From: Aquarana catesbeiana
Lineage: Eukaryota; Chordata; Amphibia; Anura; Ranidae
DNA length: 64,000 bases
Assembly: GCF_042186555.1 (NCBI RefSeq)
Contig: NC_133324.1
Coordinates: 4,309,558 to 4,373,557 of the forward strand
Reading direction: 5' to 3'
Made by a program: the position numbers and the translations under genes. Below, one piece after another: positions 1 through 12,258 of the stretch (positions are counted from its first letter, which is position 1; each line of letters starts with the position of its first letter). The notes beneath the pieces are model-generated. The model worked only from the letters and a program-made list of their open reading frames with translations, did not search any database and was not told the DNA's origin.

Positions 1-1572
1 ATGTGATCAGTGGTGTCCCATAGGAGGCCCCATGTGGTCATGTGATCAGTGGTGTCCCATAGGAGGTCCCCATGTGGTCAGAGATGTCCCATAGGAGGTC
101 CCCATGGGGTCATGTGATCAATGGTGTCCCATAGGAGGTCACCGTGTGGTCATGTGATCAGTGGTGTCCCATAGGAGGTCACCGTGTGGTCATGTGATCA
201 GTGGTGTCCCATAGGAGGTCCTCATGTGGTCAGTGGTGTCCCATAGGAGGTCCCCATGTGGTCAGTGGTGTCCCATAGGAGGTCACCGTGTGGTCATGTG
301 ATCAGTGGTGTCCCATAGGAGCTCCCCATGTGGTCAGTGGTGTCCCATAGGAGGTCCCCATGTGGTCAGTGGTGTCCCATAGGAGGTCACCGTGTGGTCA
401 TGTGATCAGTGGTGTCCCATAGGAGGTCCTCATGTGATCAGTGGTGTCCCATAGGAGGTCCTCATGTGATCAGTGGTGTCCCATAGGAGGTCCTCATGTG
501 GTCAGTGGTGTCCCATAGGAGGTCACCGTGTGGTCATGTGATCAGTGGTGTCCCATAGGAGGTCCTCATGTGATCAGTGGTGTCCCATAGGAGGTCCCCA
601 TGTGGTCATGTGATCAGTGGTGTCCCATAGGAGGCCCCATGTGGTCATGTGATCAGTGGTGTCCTATAGGAGGTCCCCATGTGGTCAGTGGTGTCCCATA
701 GGAGGTCCCCATGGTGTCATGTGATCAGTGGTGTCCTATAGGAGGTCCCCATGGGGTCATGTGATCAGTGGTTCTCCCATAGGGAGGTCACCATGGGGTC
801 ATGTGATCAGTGGTGTCCCATAGGAGGTCCCCATGTGATCAGTGGTGTCCTATAGGAGGTCCCCATGGGGTCATGTGATCAGTGGTTCTCCCATAGGGAG
901 GTCACCATGGGGTCATGTGATCAGTGGTGTCCCATAGGTGGTCCCCATGTGATCAGTGGTGTCCCATAGGAGGTCCCCATGTGATCAGTGGTGTCCCATA
1001 GGAGGTCACCATGGGGTCATGTGATCAGTGGTGTCCCATAAGGAGGTCACCATGGTGTCATGTGATCAGTGGTGTCCCATAGGAGGTCCCCATGTGATCA
1101 GTGGTGTCCCATAGGAGGTCCCCATGGGGTTATGTGGTCAGTGGTGTCCCATAGGAGGTCCCCATGGGGTCATGTGATCAGTGGTGTCCCATAGGGAGGT
1201 CACCATGGGGTCATGTGATCAGTGGTGTCCCATAGGAGGTCACCGTGTGGTCATGTGATCAGTGGTGTCCCATAGGGAGGTCACCATGGGGTCATGTGAT
1301 CAGTGGTGTCCTATAGGAGGTCCCCATGGGGTCATGTGATCAGTGGTGTCCCATAGGAGTTCACCGTGTGGTCATGTGATCACTGGTGTCCCATAGGGAG
1401 GTCACTATGGGGTCATGTGATCAGTGGTGTCCTATAGGAGGTCCCCATGGGGTCATGTGATCAGTGGTTCTACCATAGGGAGGTCACCATGAGGTCATGT
1501 GATCAGTGGTGTCCCATAGGAGGTCACCGTGGGATCATGTGATCAGTGTGGTGTCCCATAGGAGGTCACCAT
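1..1572. repeat. Minisatellite A, left block (40-bp and 32-bp units)
   Basis: About forty head-to-tail units built around GTGATCAGTGGTGTCCCATA followed by GGAGGTC and a CCATG/CCGTG step. Full units are 40 bp. A short form of about 32 bp lacks the GTCATGTG step, and long and short forms are mixed irregularly. The array runs off the left edge of the window. Open frames are short and unrelated to unit phase, so it is non-coding. Confidence 0.95.
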
Positions 1573-1574
1573 CA

Positions 1575-1619
1575 TCCCCTGATGAAGTCACGAGGTGTGT
1601 GTGATGTCGCACGTAGGGA
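1575..1619 (+). ncRNA. Degenerate hammerhead ribozyme motif (copy 1)
   Basis: TCCC precedes an intact CTGATGA box. It is followed by A and GTCACG, a variable stem II region, and ACGTA then GGGA. TCCC and GGGA can form stem I, with A at the cleavage position. The GAAA box expected before the short stem III is replaced by GTCG, so this copy should be inactive. The one-base spacer between the CTGATGA box and stem II is shared with copies 2 and 3. Confidence 0.45.
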
Positions 1620-1948
1620 CAGGACAGGCACTTTCCACTGACAGATGCGTACGAGCTCGCCGCTCGTTGGAGTTCTGTGATCTTTGCTGTGTGTTATGTG
1701 AGTACCGCTTATTTTAATAAACTCGACTTTGGTTCAAACTTCTACCCTTCTTTTTATTCATGGCCGCTACGCCCCCTGAGGGTCTGAGACATATGGAGAC
1801 CTAGCCCAGGATCCAGGATCTACTTAAGAAGGAGCTGGTATCAGCGGTTTTGATTTATGCTGTGACCTCAGTATTATGAGGTAAGGGGCCACTACTTATT
1901 AGCGTAGGATTGGTGCATGGAGAGGATCCACTATCCCTTTCTGGTCTA

Positions 1949-2066
1949 CAGGCATACCCCACTTTTAAGTACACAATTTGGTTTCTATGCAGAACTGAGC
2001 CTGATTTTGCACTTTCCAGCTTTAGTAAATAAACCCCATTGTGTACTTAAAAGTGGGGTATGCCTG
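1949..2066. mobile_element. Small TA-flanked inverted-repeat element (MITE)
   Basis: A perfect 30-bp inverted repeat joins 1,947-1,976 and 2,039-2,068, reading TACAGGCATACC at the left end. TA at both outer ends fits a Tc1/mariner-style TA target duplication. The interior (about 1,977-2,038) resembles another frog MITE: it contains TTTAGTAAATAAACCCC and CTATGCAGAACTGAGCC, which I associate with ranid genomes. It lies inside the larger insertion 1,573-2,725. Confidence 0.7.
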
Positions 2067-2725
2067 TATTACACTCCATGGTTTCCACCTATCTGATTGA
2101 ATGGTCGATGGAGATATTATATTTTATGTATAAATTCACCGATTGGCACTATATGGACTGATTTACTATTGAAGTCACCGATTTTATTGCACATGTCACT
2201 TTTTGTATTTTTGTATCTTCTTTGTTGCTTTATATTATATATGAGCTGATTTTATAGATTTTATAGACTCATCACTGGTTCTGTTTGCACTGGACACTTT
2301 CGATATTTCAGTGCGTCCTGGGGTATGCTCGGACGCACAGCACTATATTGGTTTGCACTGAATGCTCTGTACTTTTTTATTGTACCAATTTTTAAAGTAT
2401 ATTTGCACTAAGTTTTATTAAGTTATATTGATATGTAATCTTGGAGTTTATATACACCTTACTGCACTTTGCACTTTGTTTTTGCATATCAGCAAGTTCA
2501 CCTTTAGTGTATCTCACTCCCTCACAAGGATAGCTCCATACCCATTCAGATTGGGAGTTTTTTAGTACAATTTTAAACTATTTTTGGATTAGCGCAGCAC
2601 CATACTTAATACCTAATCTATTGTTGTAATAGGGGGGAGTCAGAACCCTATTTGGTGTAAGCAGCTTTTCCTGTGTCATTGTATTATTTTTTACATGGTA
2701 GCGCGGGAATAACAATTCTAGATTA

Positions 2726-3560
2726 CACCATGAGGTCATGTGATCGGTGGTGTACCATAGGAGTTCACCATGTGGTCATGTGATCAGTGGTGTCCCATAG
2801 GAGGCTACCATGTGGTCATGTGATCAGCGGTGTCCCATAGGAGTTCTCCATGTGGTCATGTGATAAGTGGTGTCCCATAGGAGGCCACCATGTGGTCATG
2901 TGATCAGCGGTGTCCCATAGGAGTTCACCATGTGGTCATGTGATAAGTGGTGTCCCATAGGAGGTCACCATAGGGTCATGGGGTCCGGGGCTGTCCCATA
3001 GGGGGGGTCACCATGGGGTCATGTGATGAGTGGTGTCCTGTAGGGGGGGTCACCATAGGGTCATGCAATGAGTGGTATCCCATAGGGGGGGTCATCATGG
3101 GGTCATGTGATCAGTGGTGTCCCATAGGGGGTCACCATGGGGTCATGTGATCAGTAATGTCCCATTGGGGGGTCACCATGGGGTCATGTGATCAGTGGTG
3201 TCCCATAGGGGGTCACCATTATGTCTTGTGATCAGTGGTTTCCCATAGGTGGGTCACCATGCCATCATGTGATCAGTGGTGCCCCATAGGGGGTCACCAT
3301 GGGGTCATGTGATCAGTAATGTCCCATTGGGGGGTCACCATGGGGTCATGTGATCAGTGGTGCCCCATAGGGGGTCACCATGGGGTCATGTGATCAGTAA
3401 TGTCCCATTGGGGGTCACCATGGGGTCATGTGATCAGTGGTGTCCCATAGGGGGTCACCATTATGTATTGTGATCAGTGGTTTCCCATAGGTGGATCACC
3501 ATGGCATCATGTGATCAGTGGTGCCCCATAGGGGGGGGTCACCATAGGGTCATGTGATGG
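2726..3560. repeat. Minisatellite A, right block
   Basis: Continuation of the 40-bp family after the insertion, with units around GTGATCAGTGGTGTCCCATA. Toward 3,000-3,560 the units diverge: G runs of five to eight bases, GTAATGTCCCATTGG variants, and a local repeat of a three-unit block between about 3,130 and 3,490. Confidence 0.93.
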
Positions 3561-3744
3561 CTGGTATGTCACTCTCTATAGTTACATTGTATGATCCCCT
3601 CAACCTTCAGCTTCCAGCTATATGTGAACCATTATCCCCTTAGACTTTAACCTATCCCTTATTACCAAGCTTGAACCCCACCTGCCTCTGAGAGTTCCTA
3701 ACGAGAACCTGTAATGCGAGGAAAATAGAGGCTGCCATTGATGA
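3561..3744. other. Non-repetitive spacer
   Basis: About 180 bp between two unrelated minisatellites. I see no reading frame, promoter or repeat that I can support here. Confidence 0.6.
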
Positions 3745-4832
3745 TACCATGAAGGGTGAGTTCAGTGAAATTGATCGGACCCTGGATTGTACCATGATGT
3801 GTGGGCTCAGTGGAATTGATTGGACCCTTGATTGTACCATGGTGTATGGGCTCAGTGGTATTGATCAGAGCTGGATTGTACCATCATGGGTGGACTCAGT
3901 GGCACTGATCAGACCTGGATTATACCATGCTGGGTGGACTCGGTGGCATTGATCAGACCTGGATTGTACCATGATGTGTAGACTCGGCGGCATTGATCGG
4001 ACCTGGATTGTACCATGATGGGTGGACTTGGTTACATTGATCATATCTGGATTGTACCATCATGGGCCGGCCTTGGTTACATTGATCAGATCTGGATTGT
4101 ACCATGATGGGTGGACTTGGTGGCATTGATGGGACCTGGATTGTACCATGATGGGTGGACCTGTTGGGGTTGATCTGACCTGGATTGTACCATGATGGGT
4201 AGACTCGGTGGCATTGATCAGACCTGGATTATACCATGCTGGGTGGACTCGTGGTATTGATCAGACCTGGATTGTACCATGATGTGTAGACTCGGCGGCA
4301 TTGATCGGACCTGGATTGTACCATGATGGGTGGACTTGGTTACATTGATCATATCTGGATTGTACCATCATGGGCCGGCCTTGGTTACATTGATCTGACC
4401 TGGATTGTACCATGATGGGTAGACTCGGTGGTATTGATGAGACCTGGATTGTACCATGATGTGTAGACTCGGTGGCATTGATTAGACCTGGATTACACCA
4501 TGCTGGGTGGGCTCAGTGGTATAGATCAGAGCTGGATTGTACCATGATGGGTAGACTCGATGACATTGATCAGACCTAGATTGTACCATGATGTGTGGAC
4601 TCGGTGGCATTGATTGGATCTGGATTGTACCATGATGGGTGGACTTGGTTACATTGATTGGATCTGGATTGTACCATGATGGGTGGACTCGTGGCATTGA
4701 TCGGACCTGGATTGTACCATGATGGGTGAACTCGGTGGCATTGATCGGATCTGTATTTTACCCTGATGGATGGACTCGGTGGCATTGATCCGACCTGGAT
4801 TATACCATGATTGGTGGACTCAGTGGCATTGA

Positions 4833-5624
4833 TCAGACCTGGATTGTACCATGATGGGTGGACTCAGTGGCATTGATCAGACCTGGATTGTACCATGATG
4901 TGTAGACTCGGTGGCATTTATCAGACCTGGATTGTACCATGATGTGTAGACTCGGTGGCATTGATCGGACCTGGATTGTACCATGATGTGTGTGCTTGGT
5001 TACATTGATCAGATCTGGATTGTACCATGATGGGTGGACTCGGTGGCATTGATGGGACCTGGATTGTACCATGATGGGTGGACCTGGGGGGGCTGATCTG
5101 ACCTGGATTGTACCATGATGGGTAGACTCGGTGGCATTGATCAGAACAGGATTGTTCCATGATGGGCTGACTTTGTGGCATTGATGAGACCTGGATTTTA
5201 CCATGATGGGCAGACTCAGTGGCATTGATCAGACCTGGATTGTACCATGATGGGTGGACTCAGTGGCATTGATCAGACCTGGATTGTACCATGATGTGTA
5301 GACTCGGTGGCATTTATCAGACCTGGATTGTACCATGATGTGTAGACTCGGTGGCATTGATCGGACCTGGATTGTACCATGATGTGTGTGCTTGGTTACA
5401 TTGATCAGATCTGGATTGTACCATGATGGGTGGACTCGGTGGCATTGATGGGACCTGGATTGTACCATGATGGGTGGACCTGGGGGGGCTGATCTGACCT
5501 GGATTGTACCATGATGGGTAGACTCGGTGGCATTGATCAGAACAGGATTGTTCCATGATGGGCTGACTTTGTGGCATTGATGAGACCTGGATTTTACCAT
5601 GATGGGCAGACTCAGTGGCATTGA
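4833..5624. repeat. 396-bp tandem duplication within minisatellite B
   Basis: The blocks 4,833-5,228 and 5,229-5,624 correspond at an offset of exactly 396 bp, which is nine 44-bp units. Private variants recur at the same places in both, such as ACAGGATTGTTCCATGATGG and GGACCTGGGGGGGCTG. The translated minus-strand frames are identical, so this is a recent nine-unit duplication. Confidence 0.9.
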
Positions 5625-7379
5625 TCAGACCTGGATTGTACCATGATGGGTGGACTCGGTGGCATTGATCAAATCTGGATTTGTACCATGATGGGTGGAC
5701 TCCGTGGAATTGATTGGACCTGGATTGTACCATGATGTGTGGACAAGGTGGCATTGATAGGACCTGGATTGTACTATGATGTGTGGACTTGGTGGCATTG
5801 ATTGGATCTGGATTGTACTATGATGTGTGGACTTAGTGGCATTGATTGGATCTGGATTGTACTATGATGTGTGGACTTAGTGGCATTGATTGGATCTGGA
5901 TTGTACCATGATGTGTAGACTTGGCGGCATTGATCGGACCCCAGATTGTACTATGATATGTAGACTCGGCGGCATTGATCAGATCTGGATTGTACCATGA
6001 TGGGTGGACTCGATGACATTGATCGGACCTGGATTGTTCCATGATGGGTGGACTTGGTGGCATTGATCAAATCTTGATTTGTACCATGATGGGTTGACTC
6101 AGTAGCATTGATCGGACCCTAGCTTGTATAATGATGTGTGGACAAGGTGGCATTGATCGGACTCTGGATTGTACCATGGTGTGTGGACTCGGTGACATTG
6201 ATCGGACCTGGATTGTACTATAATGTGTGGACAAGGTGGCATTGATCGGACTCTGGATTGTACCATGATGTGTGGACTCGGTGACATTGATCAGACTCTG
6301 GATTGTACCATGATGTGTGGACTCGGTGACTTTGATAGGACCTGGATTGTACCATGATGTGTGGACTCGGTGACATTGATCGGACCTGGATTGTACCATG
6401 ATGTGTAGACTTGTGGCATTGATTGAACCTGGATTGTACCATGATGGGTAGACTTGGTTACATTAATCGGACTCTGGATTGTACCATGATGTGTAGACTC
6501 GGTGGCATAGATCAGACCTGGATTGTACCATGCTGGGTGGGCTTAGTGGTATTGATCAGACCTGGAATGTACCATGATAGGCCGACTCTGTGGCATTGAA
6601 CAGACCTGGATTGTACCATGATGGTTGGACTTAGTGACATTGATCAGACCTGGATTGTACCATGATGGGTAGACTCAGTGGCATTGATCAGACCTGGATT
6701 GTACCATGATGGGTAGACTCAGTGGCATTGATCAAACCTGGATTGTACCATGATGGCTGGACTCTGTGGCATTGATCTGTACTGCATTGTACCATGATTA
6801 GTGGACTTGGTGAAATTAATCGGACCCTGGATTGTACCATGGTGGGTGGTCTTGGTGGCATTGATCTGACCTGGATTGTACCAGGATGGGTGGACTCGGT
6901 GGCATTGATCTGACCTGGATTTTATCAGGATGGGTGGACTCTGTGGCATTGATCGGACCTGGATTGTACCATGATTAGTGGACTCGGTGACATGAATCGG
7001 ACCCTGGATTTACCATGATGGGTGTACTTGGTGGCGTTGGTCTGACCTGGATTGTACCGTGATGGGTGGGCTCAGTGGCATTGATCAGTACTGGATTGTA
7101 CCATGATGGATGGGCTCAGTGGCATTGATCAGTACTGGATTGTACCATGATGGATGGGCTCAGTGGCATTGATCAGTACTGGATTGTACCATGATGGGTG
7201 GGTTCAGTGGCATTGATCAGTACTGGATTGTACCATGATGGGTAGCATTGATCTGACCTGGATTGTACAATGATGGGTGGACTCAGTGGCATTGATCGGA
7301 CATGGATTACACCATAATGGGTGGACCCGATTGCATTGATCGGACTCTGGATTGTACCATGATATGTAGACTCGGTGGC

Positions 7380-7740
7380 ATTGATCGGACATGGATTGCA
7401 CCATAATGGGTGGACTCGGTGACATTGATCGGACATGGATTGCACCATAATTGGTGGACTCGGTGACATTGATCGGACATGGATTGCACCATAATGGGTG
7501 GACTCGGTGACATTGATCGGACATGGATTGCACCATAATTGGTGGACTCGGTGACATTGATCGGACATGGATTGCACCATAATTGGTGGACTCGGTGACA
7601 TTGATCGGACATGGATTGCACCATAATTGGTGGACTCGGTGACATTGATCGGACATGGATTGCACCATAATTGGTGGACTCGGTGACATTGATCGGACAT
7701 GGATTGCACCATAATTGGTGGACTCGGTGACATTGATCAG
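7380..7740. repeat. Homogenised 44-bp sub-array at the end of minisatellite B
   Basis: About eight consecutive units share GGATTGCACCATAATTGG and GACATTGATCGGACATGG and are almost identical, unlike the diverged units upstream. This points to recent local expansion of one variant. Confidence 0.88.
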
Positions 7741-7750
7741 ACCCCGGATT

Positions 7751-8124
7751 GTAGCAGAATGGCCAGACTCTTAGTATATTATCCCCCAGCTCTCTCCAGG
7801 AAGGAAGGGGTTATCCTGTGTGTGGAAGATTCTCCGTCTTGTGACCATCTGGCTCTGGCCCGCTCCCAGACTCCGAGTGTTTAATTGCTCTGTGCATTTC
7901 CTGTATCTGTAGTGGAGGCGTCTTCCATTCTGCTCCATCTATAATGCATCTTCTTTTCCATCGACGTTCACAATCACTTTACACCATTTCTGCTGACACC
8001 GACCTTCTACTTCCCGTCCCCGAGATGGTCCGAAATGGACCTTCGCTGACAGAGGATGGGAGCCGGATCCTCATTCCCATCTTACTGCACTCTACAGACT
8101 GGGCACAAAGAAAACCTTCTATTT
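7751..8124. other. Non-repetitive spacer
   Basis: Single-copy-looking DNA. An open frame of 78 codons starts at 7,944 on the plus strand, and an antisense frame of 81 codons overlaps it. Neither shows a recognisable domain, splice signals or codon bias, and I do not call a gene. Confidence 0.5.
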
Positions 8125-8220
8125 TTAAAGTGGAACTCCAACCAGTATTTTTAGATTTGGATGGGTGGTGGAAGGTTTGAACCCCTCTGAGCTCCCCCTC
8201 AATGCCCTCCCAGTGACCAC
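8125..8220 (+). mobile_element. Fragment of a ranid-type dispersed repeat
   Basis: Begins TTAAAGTGGAACTCCAACC and continues through GGTGGTGGAAGG and GAACCCCTCTGAG. I recognise this order of motifs from a very abundant dispersed element of ranid frogs. Only one end is present, and no inverted partner is visible nearby. Confidence 0.5.
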
Positions 8221-8663
8221 ACAAGGACCCAAGACCTGGTCACACCATTCTCATACACCAATGCTTAGCTTACTGACTGCATATAAAGACCATTGGACTA
8301 ATGTACATTGTACAGCTGAGAGAGGGGGGAGGGGTGTACTGGGGGGCCATACTGTGACCCCTTTAATAGCTGGTGCACACCGGGCTTATTAAAGAATATT
8401 CAATATACTGTATATACATGTGAAAGCTCTATCCATATGCAGAGGTAGATGGACGTTTGCCATGTATTGGGAGTTAGGGTAAGGTAGGTACATGGTCTCC
8501 TTGCGTGTCTGCGCTCCTGGGTGGTCTGGTCCATGGACAGGATCCAGACCCCGGGAGAGACTCCGACTGTTCTAAATACTGAACATATTCCGCACATTGT
8601 CAGCATAATCCTCGCATCCCGAATTATTCCAGATCCCAACTCCTCCTCCGCATCATATGGACC
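8221..8663. other. Non-repetitive spacer
   Basis: No array, no convincing reading frame and no RNA gene. Frames of 70-79 codons occur on both strands but overlap one another and lack support. Confidence 0.5.
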
Positions 8664-8682
8664 CAGAGAGAGAGAGAGAGAG
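8664..8682. repeat. (AG)n microsatellite
   Basis: A short uninterrupted run of AG dinucleotides. Confidence 0.9.
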
Positions 8683-8696
8683 TCAAAGAAAAGTAC

Positions 8697-8985
8697 TTAC
8701 CTCTATAGAGAGACAGTCAGGGACAGTCTATAGAGAGGAGACATCATCTCTATAGAGAGACAATAAGGGACAGTCTATAGAAAGGAGACATCACCTCTAT
8801 AGAGAGACAGTCAGGGACAGGTACTCAGTGACAGTCTATAGAGAGTAGACATCACCTCTATAGAGAGACAGTCAGGGACAGGTACTCAGTGACAGTCTAT
8901 AGAGAGTAGACATCACCTCTATAGAGAGACAGTCAGGGACAGGTACTCAGTGACAGTCTATAGAGAGGAGACATCAACTCAGGGA
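8697..8985. repeat. 61-bp minisatellite (CTATAGAGAGACAGTCAGGG family)
   Basis: About four to five units with CTCTATAGAGAGACAGTCAG, GGACAGGTACTCAGTGACAG and AGTAGACATCAC. The first units lack the GGTACTCAG part. The array abuts the next one directly, and both contain GTGACAGTC. Confidence 0.9.
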
Positions 8986-11445
8986 CAGGTAGAAGGGGTT
9001 TGGAGGGGAAGTGACAGTCAGAGAGTGAAGGAGACCTCTCATGGAAAGGGGTTTGGAGGGGAAGTGACAGTTGGAGAGTTTAAGAGACGTCTCGTAGAAG
9101 GGGTTTGAAGGGGAAGTGACTGTCAGAGAGTGTAGGAGACCTCTCGTAGAAGGGGTTTGGTGGAAGAGTGATAGTCGGAGAGTGAAGGAGGCGACCCATA
9201 GAAGGGATTTGGAGGAGAAGTGACAGTCAGAGAGTGAAGGAGGTGTCTCGTAGAAGGGGTTTGGAGAGAAAATGACAGTCAGAGAGTGTAGGAGACTTCT
9301 CATAGAAGGGGTTTGGTGGAGAAGTGATAGTCAAGAGTGAAGGAGGCATCTCGTAGAAGGGGTTTGGAGGAGAAGTGACAGTCAGAGAGTGTAGGAGACC
9401 TCTTGTAGAAGGGGTTTGGAGGAGAAGTGACAGTCAGAGAGTGAAGGAGGCGTCTCATAGAAGCGATTTAAAGGAGAAGTGACAGTCAAAGAGTATAGGA
9501 GACCTCTCATAGAAGGGGTTTGGTGGAGAAGTGACAGTCAGAGAGTGTAGGAGACCTCTCGTAGAAGGGGTTTGGTGGAGAAGTGATAAGAGTAAAGGAA
9601 GCGTCTCGCAGAAGGGGTTTGGAGGAGAAGTGACAGTCAGAGAGTGTAGGAGACCTCTTGTAGAAGGGGCTTGGAGGAGAAGTGACAGTCAGACAGTGAA
9701 GGAGACATCTCATAGAAGCGATTTGAAGGAGAAGTGACAGTCAGAGAGTGAAGGAGACCTCTCGTAGAAGGGGTTTGGAGAGGAAGTGACAGTCAGAGAG
9801 TGAAGGAGACCTCTCATAGAAGGGGTTAGGTGGAGAAGTGATAGTCGATAGTGAAGGAGGCGTCTCATAGAAGGGGTTTGGAGGAGAAGTGACAGTCAGA
9901 GAGTGTAGGAGGTGTCTTGTAGAAGGGGTTTGGAGAGGAAGTGACAGTCAGAGAGTGAAGGAGACCTCTTGTAGAAGGGGCTTGGAGGAGAAGTGACAGT
10001 CAGAGAGTGTAGGAGGTGTCTTGTAGAAGGGGTTTGGAGGAGAAGTGACAGTCAGAGAGTGTAGCAGACCTCTTGTAGAAGGGGTTTGGAGGAGAAGTGA
10101 CAGTCAGAGAGTGAAGGAGGTGTCTTGTAGAAGGGGTTTGGAGAGGAAGTGACAGTCAGAAAGTGTAGGAGACCTCTCGTAGAAGGGGTCTGGAGGAGAA
10201 GTGACAGTCAGAGAGTGAAGGAGGCGTCACATAGAAGCGTTTTGGAGGAGAAGTGACAGTCTGAGAGTGAAGGAGGTGTCTCATAGAAGGAGTTTGGAGA
10301 GGAAGTGACAGTCTGAGAGTGAAGGAGACGTCCCGTAGAAGGGGTTTGGTGGAGAAGTGATAGTCAAGAGTGAAGGAGACATCTCGTAGAAGGGGTTAGG
10401 AGGAGAAGTCACCGTCAGAGAGTATAGGAGACCTCTCGTAGAAGGATTTTGGAGGAGAAGTGACAATCAGAGAGTGTAGGAGACCTCTCGTAGAAGGGGT
10501 TTGGAGGAGAAGTGACAGTCAGAGAGTGTAGGAGACCTCTAGTAGAAGGGGTTTGAAGGAGAAGTCACAGTCAGAGAGTGAAGGAGGTGTCTCGTAGAAG
10601 GGGTTTGGAGAGGAAGTGACAGTCAGAGAGTGAAGGAGACGTCTCGTAGAAGGGGTTTGGTGGAGAAGTGATAGTCAAAAGTGAAGGAGACGTGTCGTAG
10701 AAGGGGTTTGGAGGAGAAGTGACCGTCAGAGAGTGTAGGAGACCTCTCGTAGAAGTGGTTTGTAGGAGAAGTGACAGTCAGAGAGTGTAGGAGACCTCTC
10801 GTAGAAGGGGTTTGGAGGAGAAGTGACAGTCTGAGAGTGAAGGAGACGTCTCATAGAAGGGGTTTGGTGGAGAAGTGACCGTCAGAGAGTATAGGAGACC
10901 TCTCATAGAAGGGGTTTGGACGAGAAGTGACAGTCAGAGAATGTAGGAGACCTCTCGTAGAAGGGGTTTGGAGGAGAAGTGACAGTCAGAGAGTGAAGGA
11001 GGTGTCTCGTAGAAGGGGTTTGGTGGAGAAGTGACCTTCAGAGAGTGTAGGAGACCTCTCGTAGAAGGTAGTTTGGAGGAGAAATGACAGTCAGAGAGTG
11101 AAGGAGACATCTCGTAGAAGGGGTTTGGAGAGGAAGTGACAGTCAGAGAGTGAAGGAGACGTCTCGTAGAAGGGGTTTGGTGGAGAAGTGATAGTCGAAA
11201 GTGAAGGAGGCGTCTCGTAGAAGGGGTTTGGAGAAGAAGTGACCGTCAGAGAGTGTAGGAGACCTCTCGTAGAAGGGGTTTGGAGGAGAACTGTCAGAGA
11301 GTGAAGAAGGTGTCTCGTAGAAGGGGTTTGGAGGAGAAGTGACCTTCAGAGAGTGAAGGAGGCGTCTGGTAGAAGGGGTTAGGTGGAGAAGTGACCATCA
11401 GAGAGTGAAGGAGGCGTCTGGTAGAAGGGGTTAGGTAGAGAAGTG
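8985..11445. repeat. Minisatellite D (52-bp unit)
   Basis: About 47 units of 52 bp: AGTGACAGTCAGAGAGTG, then TAGGAGACC or GAAGGAGGCG, then TCGTAGAAGGGG and TTTGGAGGAGA. Spacing of 52 bp was checked at 10,771 and 10,823. Variants alternate (TAGGAGACC against GAAGGAGGTG), suggesting older two-unit and three-unit exchanges. There is strong purine excess on the plus strand. Confidence 0.95.
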
Positions 11446-11589
11446 ACATTGGTAGGCTGGGTTACAGAAGTATGGGGAGGGACTCTGAGAGTTCCTGGCA
11501 TCCCGCTGAGAGACATCAAGAATGAACAAGTCAGCGCAGAGAGGCGGGGGCAGGGAGTGGGGATTGTTCAGGGATCAGGGAGGCTCTGG
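11446..11589. other. Non-repetitive spacer
   Basis: Short stretch between arrays; nothing I can support. Confidence 0.5.
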
Positions 11590-12180
11590 ATGTAGATCTG
11601 GATCTGAATGAGCCGACTCCTGGAAGAGTCTTATTTCTGGAGTTCTGATACCGTGGTGAACAAGGAAGAGCTTGGGTCTGGTTCTGAATGACAAGATTCT
11701 TGGAAAAGTCAGACTGCTGCTGATCTGTCACCTTGGTTGACATAGGAAAGTTCTGATCCGATTCTGATTGTGCAGACTCATGGAAGAATTGAATTGCTGA
11801 AAATCTGTTACGTTGGAGGACACAGAAAAGTTTGGATCTGGTTCTGAATAAGAATATTATTGGAAGCATTTGATTTCTATAGATCCAGAACCTTGAGGGT
11901 TGTAATCTGGTCCTGAATCCGCAGATTCCTGGAAGAGTTGGATTGCTGCTGATCTGGGACCTTGGTGGACACAGGAGAGTTCTGGTCCAGTTAAGCAGAT
12001 TTGTGGAGGTTTCAGATTTCCAGAGATCATAGACCTTGTTAGACATAGGAGAGCCCTGACTTGGTTCTGAATGAACGGGTTCCTGGAAGAGTCGCATTGC
12101 ATAATGTCTGCTACTTTGGTGGATACATAAAAATTTGGATCTGGTTTTGATTGAGAAGATTCCTGGAGATTGGAGCCACT
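11590..12180. repeat. Diverged 80-bp tandem repeat
   Basis: About seven degenerate copies with TTCTGAATG, GATTCCTGGAAGAGT, GCTGCTGATCTG, CTTGGTGGACACAGGA and AGTTCTGATC in fixed order at a period close to 80 bp. The copies are much older than the neighbouring arrays. A 188-codon minus-strand frame crosses it but changes phase with every unit, so it is not coding. Confidence 0.8.
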
Positions 12181-12258
12181 CGAAATTCTGGATCCATTTC
12201 CTGCTCTGGTTTAAATCTTTTTCCCATTCTGACCATGTTTTGCCGGAACCACCGCAGC

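Larger units (their letters stand above)
1573..2725 (+). mobile_element. Penelope-like/retrozyme-like insertion splitting minisatellite A
   Basis: About 1.15 kb of non-repetitive, mostly AT-rich DNA interrupts minisatellite A; the same family resumes at 2,726. CACCAT stands on both sides (1,567-1,572 and 2,726-2,731), but this is also part of the array unit, so it cannot be proved to be a target-site duplication. The left end carries a hammerhead-like segment (1,575-1,619), followed by AATAAA near 1,716, then T-rich sequence, and GCGCAGCACC near the right end. No reverse-transcriptase or GIY-YIG reading frame is visible, so it would be a non-autonomous or truncated copy. Assignment to the Penelope class is inferred from this layout; other hammerhead-bearing retroelements are possible. 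Confidence 0.45.
3745..7750. repeat. Minisatellite B (44-bp unit)
   Basis: About ninety head-to-tail units of 44 bp containing GGATTGTACCATGATG, GGTGGACTCGGTGGCATT and GATCAGACCT, with moderate divergence. Because 44 is not a multiple of three, each frame is visited in turn. The open frames of up to 186 codons on the minus strand repeat every 132 bp, as expected for a non-coding array. Confidence 0.96.

Noticed and set aside
11531..12097. 188-codon minus-strand frame
   Set aside because: Crosses an 80-bp repeat whose phase shifts each unit; no domain and no conservation between copies in frame.
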